64,000 nt of DNA, from assembly GCF_900078395.1 (NCBI RefSeq), contig NZ_FKLA01000009.1, positions 37,305 through 101,304 on the forward strand, given 5' to 3'. The notes beneath the pieces are model-generated. The model saw only the letters and a program-made list of their open reading frames with translations. It did no database searches and had not been told where the DNA came from. A program made the position numbers and the translations under genes. How positions within the stretch are numbered: position 1 is the first letter of the stretch; each line of letters starts with the position of its first letter. This stretch comes from Anaerotruncus rubiinfantis. GTDB taxonomy: Bacteria; Bacillota; Clostridia; Oscillospirales; Ruminococcaceae. Positions 59,175-64,000 of the stretch are shown one piece after another.

Positions 59175-59399
59175 GAATTTGAGAAAGAACGAGGTAATTG
59201 CACAAAACATGCGTAACTGACAGCCGCAAATCGAACAAATTATTCTGACCTGCCTTCTTCGGAGGCTTTGGTATTGTTTGTTCTGTCTGGCTGTGGAAGT
59301 TTTTGTTTTTGCAATTGCTGTGCGGCGTATCTTTACGCGCGCCGTTTTCTTTATGCAGAAAACAAATCCCTCCGGACAGGACTGTCTGGAGGGATTTTT
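59175..59399 (+). promoter_or_regulatory. Long attenuator-like leader of the ABC-F gene
   Basis: About 225 bases between promoter and gene. It holds a short frame ATGCGTAACTGA (Met-Arg-Asn, 59209-59220). A GGAGG (59260-59264) stands before a TTG-started Cys-rich frame (59268 or 59274 on, including CGSFCFCNCCAAYLYARR). Hairpins lie at about 59322-59340 and 59342-59361. A terminator-like stem TCCCTCCGGACA/TGTCTGGAGGGA with a T-tail (about 59371-59398) ends four bases before the ATG and contains its ribosome site. CGGAGG in the leader could pair with CCTCCG of the terminator arm. This is the layout of antibiotic-induced ABC-F attenuators. Confidence 0.65.
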
Positions 59400-60930
59400 A
59401 TGTTGTTACTCAAAGCGCAAAAACTGATAAAAACTTTTGGGGCGCACACTGTTCACAATTGACCGGCTTGAGGTGCATGATCACGACCGTATCGGACTGG
59501 TCGGTGCAAACGGCGCGGGCAAATCCACCCTGCTCGGCATCCTCTATGGGGAGGAGCCATATGACGAAGGCCTGATCGAACGCCGCTGCCCGATCGCACT
59601 GATCCGGCAGTCGGGCGAGCCGGAAGGCGAGAGCGGCCGCCGGATGCAAAAGGAACTCGCGCTGATGGATTCACCGCGTATGAGCGGCGGCGAGCGGACC
59701 CGCGCGGCCATTGCGGCCGCGTTCAGCCAGGAGGCTCCGCTGCTCTTCGCGGACGAACCCACCACCAACCTGGATCTTGACGGGATTTCCGTCTTGCGGG
59801 AAAAGCTCGAAAACTACTCCGGCGCAATTCTGCTGATCTCCCATGACCGGGCGCTGCTCGACAGTCTCTGCACATCCATCTGGGAGATCGCGGACGGCGG
59901 ACTTCGCGTCTTCCCTGGAAACTATACCGACTGGACGGTCCAAAAGCAGCGGGAACGGGACTTCGCACAATTTGAATATGAACGGTACCGCAGCGAAAAG
60001 ACGCGGCTGCAGGCCGAAGCAGCCGTCCTGCGCGAACAGGCCCGCACCATGCGCAAAGCGCCCAAACGGATGGGCAACAGTGAAGCGCGCCTGCACAAAG
60101 GCTCGCGGACGGTCCCACAGGGACAGGTCGCGCACCGCGCGGCAGTGCTGCTCAGCCGCGCCGGCCACCTGGAAGAAAAGGAGCGGCCTTCCGACCCGCC
60201 GGAAATCAGGATGGCGCTTGGCGCGGCCAGCCCGGTCACATCCAAAAATGCGGCCCGGATCGAAGGACTCACCATACGTTACGGTAAGCGTACGGTACTC
60301 GATGACGTTTCCTTTTCGATCACAACCGGCAAACGCACGGTCATGTTCGGGCCAAATGGCGCGGGCAAAACAACCGTCATCGAATATCTGCTGCACAACA
60401 GAGATCGCGCCCAGTTTGCACAAGGGATAAAGGCAGGCTATTTCGCGCAGGATCACACGGTACTCGATCTCCAAAAAACCGTTCTGGAAAATGTGCGGGA
60501 AACCTCTTCCCTGCCGGAACACGAGGTGCGTACCATCCTGGCAAACCTGATGATCGCAAAGGACGACGTCTATAAGCCCGCCGGAGTTCTTTCAGGCGGT
60601 GAACGAGCCAAGGTTTCCTTTGCGCGGCTGCTCGCCTCCGACTGCAACCTGCTCGTCCTCGACGAGCCGACCAACCACATCGACCTCTTCACGGCCGAGG
60701 CACTCGAAAAGCTACTTGTCTGCTGGCAGGGCACCATGCTGCTCATCACACACGATCAGCGGCTGATTGAAAAGCTCGCCGAGCGGCTGCTATTCGTGCA
60801 GGATGGGAAAATTGAGACGTTCGAAGGCGGTTGGGACGCCTGGCAGGCCGAGCAAACGCGCCGGGCGGCCCCGCGCGACGACATGTCTGATCTGCGCGAA
60901 CAGCTCCGGCGGCTGGGGGAACTTTATTAA
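59400..60930 (+). CDS. ABC-F ATPase, ribosome-protection type, with frameshift near the start
   Basis: A two-ABC-domain protein without membrane segments, like antibiotic-resistance ABC-F proteins (Vga/Lsa/CplR group), which eject drugs from ribosomes. Motifs: GANGAGKS, MSGGERTR, LLFADEPTTNLD; then an 80-residue linker with YERYRSEKTRLQAEA; GPNGAGKT, LSGGERAKV, LLVLDEPTNHID. ATG 59400, with GGAGGG upstream, encodes MLLLKAQKLIKTFG, the normal ABC-F beginning, but the frame stops at 59462. The rest continues in the +1 frame from TFG|GRTLFTIDRL at 59437-59445. A base change in the GGGG run (59439-59442) or a programmed +1 shift explains this; otherwise TTG 59437 starts a product missing the first strand. 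Confidence 0.8.
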
Positions 60931-60946
60931 TTTCATCCAACACTGG

Positions 60947-60970
60947 GGGACTTTTTTGCAAAAAAGTCCC
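60947..60970. terminator. Bidirectional intrinsic terminator
   Basis: A perfect palindrome GGGACTTTTTTG and its complement, between the ABC-F gene and the convergent DUF6809-like gene. Confidence 0.8.
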
Positions 60971-60989
60971 TCGGACCCCTAAAAAACCT

Positions 60990-61277
60990 TTATTCGGCTG
61001 CGCCGCAAACCTCTGGGAAGAGCAGCTCCACACAAAACTGCGCGCCAAACCGCAGGCCGCGCACAAAATAAGTTTCCTCCATGGCGGCGTTCAGCGCGAC
61101 CTGCTCAAGCAGCAGTTCATCCAGCAGGGTCGCCTGCGCCGGGTTCAGTTGGGCGCGCAGGCTTTCCTGCGCGCGGTCAAATTCCCGCCACGCAAGATTG
61201 ATTTTGCCATCCTTCGGGTACGGCGCTTCACATGGATGAATCTCACCATTAAAAAGTTGATACAGCAGTGCATGCAT
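60990..61277 (-). CDS. DUF6809-like small protein
   Basis: A 95-residue mostly helical protein starting MHALLYQLFNGEIHPCEAP, followed by a long helix-turn-helix-like pair of amphipathic helices and ending in FVRGLRFGAQFCVELL. The N-terminal LYQLFNGEI(Y/H)P and the C-terminal (F)xxGFRLGAxLMxEx pattern fit the DUF6809 proteins I know from Clostridia; function is unknown. GAGGTGA precedes the ATG at 61277. The longer frame upstream passes into element B3 and is not coding. It may be an accessory gene, as such proteins often are in mobile regions. Confidence 0.7.
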   Translation of the reverse strand: MHALLYQLFNGEIHPCEAPYPKDGKINLAWREFDRAQESLRAQLNPAQATLLDELLLEQVALNAAMEETYFVRGLRFGAQFCVELLFPEVCGAAE

Positions 61278-61384
61278 ATTTTTCACCTCGGCTTCTATAA
61301 TAACATTTTTACGATTGAAAACAGGAAAATAGTCAAATCTGGACTTTATTGCGGAGTAATCGCCGACCTTTGGCGGCAAAGGCA

Positions 61385-61655
61385 ACCTCCGCGTGCCTCC
61401 GGCGGCCCCCTTTCTTACTCGTGCAAGAAAGGGGGAAAAGAACACGCGCGGGGACACCCCGCGGCCCCCTGCGCGCGCTTTTGTTGCCGCTTTGCGGCAA
61501 AGACCGCGCGCAATCTGCTGAGAGAAAACGTAGTGTGCCGCGCGCGCTTCGCAATGACGCGCGGGACAAATTTTCGCGCCCGGCGCGAAAATGCGCTGCG
61601 CGCAAAACGGACGAACCGATTGAAAAATGCGCGGCCCTGCGGGCCGCGCATTTAA
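61385..61655 (+). repeat. Class B intergenic multi-hairpin element, copy B3
   Basis: Hairpin 1: CCCCCTTTCTT (61406-61416) with AAGAAAGGGGG (61425-61435). Hairpin 2: CGCGGGG/CCCCGCG (about 61446-61462). Hairpin 3: GCGCGCG (61471-61477) with CGCGCGC (61505-61511). Core 61496-61517. Hairpin 4: CCGCGCG (61538-61544) with CGCGCGG (61558-61564). Hairpin 5: ATTTTCGCGCC (61570-61580) with GGCGCGAAAAT (61582-61592). CCGATTGAAAAA and a GCGCGGCCC/GGGCCGCGC stem end it. Same order as B1 and B2. Confidence 0.87.
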
Positions 61656-61689
61656 AGGCTGCTATCAGACTTGAGTTCGCCGTCTCCAT

Positions 61690-62060
61690 TGCGGGGAGTA
61701 TGCAGGGAGCGCGAAACGCCAGGTTCAGTCCTGAGCTGACCGTTTGTTGGGAGCGCAGGCGGCGCAAGTCCTGGCAAGGCGTCCGCCGGGTTTCTTAAGG
61801 GGCTATTGTGCCGCAGGCACTCCTTGCGAAAATTCCGCCGCCTTTGGCGGCGGGTCGTCGCAGACGACACCGTACGGGGGATCCAAAGGGGGCGTGTCGC
61901 CCCCTTTGAGCGAGCGTCGGACGAAGTCCGCTCCGGCCCATAGGCCGGGAAGCGAGCCCCTAGCCCCTTTGGGGTGCTCTTTGGCTACTTTCTCGCACAA
62001 GCGAGAAAGTATGCCCGTGGGGCGCGGCGGAACGCGCCAGTGATTCTCAAGCGGCAATGC
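61690..62060 (-). repeat. Class A intergenic multi-hairpin element, copy A5
   Basis: In - orientation: outer motif GCGTTCCGCCGCGCCCCAC (about 62018-62038), hairpin 1 TACTTTCTCGC (61986-61996) with GCGAGAAAGTA (62001-62011), a central insert holding class C copy C2, then GACGCCTTGCCA and the tail (61724-61741). It points toward element B3, tail to tail, and starts about 100 bases past the rplQ stop. Confidence 0.83.
61830..61936 (+). repeat. Class C intergenic multi-hairpin element, copy C2, inside A5
   Basis: CCGCCGCC/GGCGGCGG around TTT-type loop; TCGTC (61855-61859) with GACGA (61863-61867) around GCA; AAAGGGGGC (61885-61893) with GCCCCCTTT (61899-61907); CGGAC/GTCCG around GAA (about 61918-61930). 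Every stem differs from C1 yet stays paired. Confidence 0.8.
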
Positions 62061-62115
62061 CGCTTGATTCCCGTGCGCGGCAAAACGCGCTGAATCGGGC
62101 GCGCAAAGGGCGCAA

Positions 62116-62145
62116 AAAGGGCCCGCGTTTTCACGCGAGCCCTTT
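62116..62145 (-). terminator. Terminator after rplQ
   Basis: AAAGGGC and CGCG arms pair with CGCG and GCCCTTT; on the - strand it is followed by a T-run. It lies about 18 bases past the rplQ stop and should end the ribosomal protein operon. Confidence 0.8.
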
Positions 62146-62162
62146 CTATTTTTATCTGATTA

Positions 62163-62504
62163 TCAGACAAGCTCAATGATTGCCATCTCTGCAGCGTCGC
62201 CGCGGCGAGGTCCGATCTTGACGATTCTGGTGTAGCCGCCGTTGGTTTCCTTATATTTCGGGGCAATCTCGTCAAAGAGTTTCTTCGCAACATCCTCTTT
62301 CGTGATGAAAGAGAGCACCTGACGCTTGGAGTGCAGGTCGTTCGTTTTCGCCGTCGTAATCATCTTCTCGGCCATTGCACGGACTTCTTTCGCTCTCGTG
62401 ACAGTGGTTTCGATCTTGCCGTTTTCCAGCAGGAAAGTGACCATTGCTCTGAGCATTGCCATTCTGTGGCTCGAAGTTCTGCCGAGTTTTCTGGTTCCTG
62501 GCAT
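62163..62504 (-). CDS. rplQ: Large subunit ribosomal protein L17
   Basis: A 113-residue bL17. The N-terminal [20 protein letters not shown] and the following [20 protein letters not shown] are the standard signature, and the C-terminus [20 protein letters not shown] is normal. AAGGAG precedes the ATG. Last gene of the alpha operon, 48 bases after rpoA. Confidence 0.98.
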   Translation of the reverse strand: MPGTRKLGRTSSHRMAMLRAMVTFLLENGKIETTVTRAKEVRAMAEKMITTAKTNDLHSKRQVLSFITKEDVAKKLFDEIAPKYKETNGGYTRIVKIGPRRGDAAEMAIIELV

Positions 62505-62552
62505 CGAATTTCACTCCTTACCTGTGTTTCGTTCGGCGCAGCCGCGCCTCGA

Positions 62553-63509
62553 TTATTCTTCGTCCTTGGAAAGGTCAAATCCCAGTGACTGTAACTTCCA
62601 GATAACCTCTTCCAGCGACTTTTTGCCCAGGTTGCGGACCTTCATCATCTCTTCCGGAGATTTGTTGATGAGGTCGGCCACCGTATTGACGCTGGCTCTC
62701 TTCAGACAGTTGAATGCGCGGACAGATAAGTCAAGCTCTTCAATGGTCATCTCAAGGAGTTTGTCCTTGCCGGTATCCTCTTTTTTATCCATAATCTCAG
62801 TGGCACTCACTTCATCGGAAAGATCGACGAAATGATTGAGTTGTCTATTGAGGATCTTGGCCGCCAGACTGACCGCCTCTTTTGCAGAGATCGTGCCGTC
62901 TGTCCAGACTTCAAGCGTTAATTTATCATAGTCGGTTATCTGCTCCACGCGGGTATTCTCAACGGTATAATTGACCTTGAGCACGGGGGTGTAGATGCTG
63001 TCCACGGCGATGGTGCCAACCGGAGCTTTCTCGAGCTCGGTGTGTTTGTTGCGGTCAGCGGACACATAGCCCTGCCCTTTTTTGAGGGTGATCTCCATGT
63101 TGAGCTTCGCGCCCGCATCCAGCGTTGCAATATGCATGCTCGGATCCAGGATCTCCACCTCGGAGTCACACTCAATACTGCCCGCAGTCACTTCGCACTC
63201 GCCCTGTGCATCAATCCGTACCGTCTTGGGCTCATCGCAATACAGCTTTGCGGTAAGGCCCTTAATGTTGAGGATAATTTCGGTTACGTCTTCTTTTACG
63301 CCCGGGATTGTCGAGAATTCGTGCTGGATGCCATCGATTTTCACCGAGATGACAGCAACACCAGGAAGAGAGGATAACAGCACGCGGCGCAGCGAATTGC
63401 CAAGCGTCGTACCGAAGCCTCTGTCCAGCGGTTCCGCCACAAATTTGCCGTAGGTACCGTCAGATTTGAGCTCGACCGTTTCTATCTTGGGCTCTATGAT
63501 CTTAACCAT
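62553..63509 (-). CDS. rpoA: RNA polymerase alpha subunit
   Basis: A 318-residue alpha subunit. The N-terminal dimerisation domain starts [19 protein letters not shown] and includes [20 protein letters not shown] (about 28-47). The C-terminal DNA-binding domain (about 245-310) has [20 protein letters not shown] and [12 protein letters not shown]. The ATG at 63509 follows GGAGGG; an upstream in-frame start at 63551 has no site. Sits between rpsD and rplQ as in other Firmicutes. Confidence 0.98.
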   Translation of the reverse strand: MVKIIEPKIETVELKSDGTYGKFVAEPLDRGFGTTLGNSLRRVLLSSLPGVAVISVKIDGIQHEFSTIPGVKEDVTEIILNIKGLTAKLYCDEPKTVRIDAQGECEVTAGSIECDSEVEILDPSMHIATLDAGAKLNMEITLKKGQGYVSADRNKHTELEKAPVGTIAVDSIYTPVLKVNYTVENTRVEQITDYDKLTLEVWTDGTISAKEAVSLAAKILNRQLNHFVDLSDEVSATEIMDKKEDTGKDKLLEMTIEELDLSVRAFNCLKRASVNTVADLINKSPEEMMKVRNLGKKSLEEVIWKLQSLGFDLSKDEE

Positions 63510-63617
63510 ATTGGACCCTCCTATCTGGCAGGACCAGTCCCGCCGTTTCATTCTCGTTTCCCTGTAAACCCACAGCCAACCAGGCTGCCAGCGGAGTTTT
63601 CACACTACGCAGCATGA

Positions 63618-64000
63618 TTATTTGCTGTACAACTCGACGATCAGATGCTCCTCAACGTCAAGGTCGATATCCTCACGGTTCGGAAGCTCCACGATCCGGC
63701 CGGTCATGTTCTGCTTGTTGCATTCGAGCCACTTCGGCACCGGACGCGCGCCCATCGCTTCGACCACGCCTTTGAGCTTGTCGCTCTTCGAAGAAACCGC
63801 GATCACATCGCCCGCTTTGCACAGGATCGACGGGATATTGGCTTTCTTGCCGTTTACCGTGAAGTGGTTGTGACGCACAAGCTGGCGCGCTTCTTTTCTC
63901 GAGGAAGCGAAGCCCAGGCGGTAAACCACGTTGTCAAGTCTCGACTCGCAGATTCGCAGCAGGTTTTCACCCGTCATGCCGGCTTTGCGCTCCGCCATCT
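63618..64000 (-). CDS. rpsD: Small subunit ribosomal protein S4, 3' part
   Basis: The frame runs off the right end of the window, so the N-terminus (zinc-finger or Cys-free part) is missing; an internal Met at 63998 is not the start. About 127 C-terminal residues are present, including [20 protein letters not shown], the S4 RNA-binding domain core, and the C-terminal end [12 protein letters not shown]. Order rpsD-rpoA-rplQ is standard. Confidence 0.97.
   Translation of the reverse strand, partial: MAERKAGMTGENLLRICESRLDNVVYRLGFASSRKEARQLVRHNHFTVNGKKANIPSILCKAGDVIAVSSKSDKLKGVVEAMGARPVPKWLECNKQNMTGRIVELPNREDIDLDVEEHLIVELYSK

Noticed and set aside
59268-59462. A 64-codon gene starting at TTG 59268
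   Set aside because: Its second half is the frame-0 N-terminus of the ABC-F protein and passes through the terminator stem; I treat the first half as a possible leader peptide, not as an independent gene.
61349-61798. Open frames across the class A/B elements as proteins
   Set aside because: Similar Arg/Ala-rich frames occur over several copies, but the copies differ by paired stem changes and indels that do not keep frame, and no ribosome sites are present.

Overview
The window looks like the chromosome of an anaerobic, endospore-forming, fairly GC-rich member of the Clostridia, most likely Oscillospiraceae/Ruminococcaceae. Supporting evidence: spore genes gpr and spoIIP; an oxygen-sensitive class III ribonucleotide reductase with its radical SAM activase; the rpsD-rpoA-rplQ order; sigma-A type promoters; and Firmicutes-type regulation (preQ1 riboswitch, LexA-type box, NrdR box, ABC-F attenuator leader). 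The assignment is inference from gene content; no 16S gene is present.

Layout. 1-3.4 kb: the end of an M24 peptidase, two peptide-transporter ATPases and a URO-D family protein. 3.4-6.3 kb: a secreted acidic protein, a 44-residue protein and an MsmX-type shared sugar-importer ATPase. 6.3-9.9 kb: queT behind a preQ1 riboswitch, then pyrK-pyrD, a phosphatase and ruvX. 10-14.6 kb: gltX and glnS around a divergent regulator pair. 14.6-20.3 kb: DUF805, an HD nucleotidase and a four-gene YfhO/CsbB-like glycosylation operon. 20.6-26.6 kb: a radical SAM/B12 protein, tex, a small lipoprotein, glycerol dehydrogenase and an acetyltransferase. 26.6-34.4 kb: an IS200-like insertion, a large diguanylate cyclase, an AT-richer island (Crp regulator, two permeases, SulP transporter) and tRNA-Leu. 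34.4-41.4 kb: a gamma-lyase family protein, a GNAT protein, two M42 peptidases, murD and alr. 41.6-50 kb: gpr, spoIIP, a YoaP-like cassette with an SOS-like promoter, lepA, hemW and a phosphoesterase. 50.3-57.2 kb: asnA with type III glutamine synthetase, then the nrd operon. 57.4-61.3 kb: a solute-binding lipoprotein and an ABC-F protein behind a long leader. 62.1-64 kb: rplQ, rpoA, rpsD.

The most unusual content lies between genes. At least three families of long, GC-rich, multi-hairpin elements recur here. I call them class A (five copies), class B (three copies) and class C (two copies). Between copies the two arms of several hairpins change together while loops and linkers stay fixed, which is covariation typical of a selected DNA or RNA structure. 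Copies sit in both orientations, can be combined, and one block splits the nrd operon. That operon is itself odd: the canonical glycyl-radical motif is encoded by a separate 59-codon gene rather than at the NrdD C-terminus.

All calls rest on reading the sequence and on remembered family features; no database search was run.
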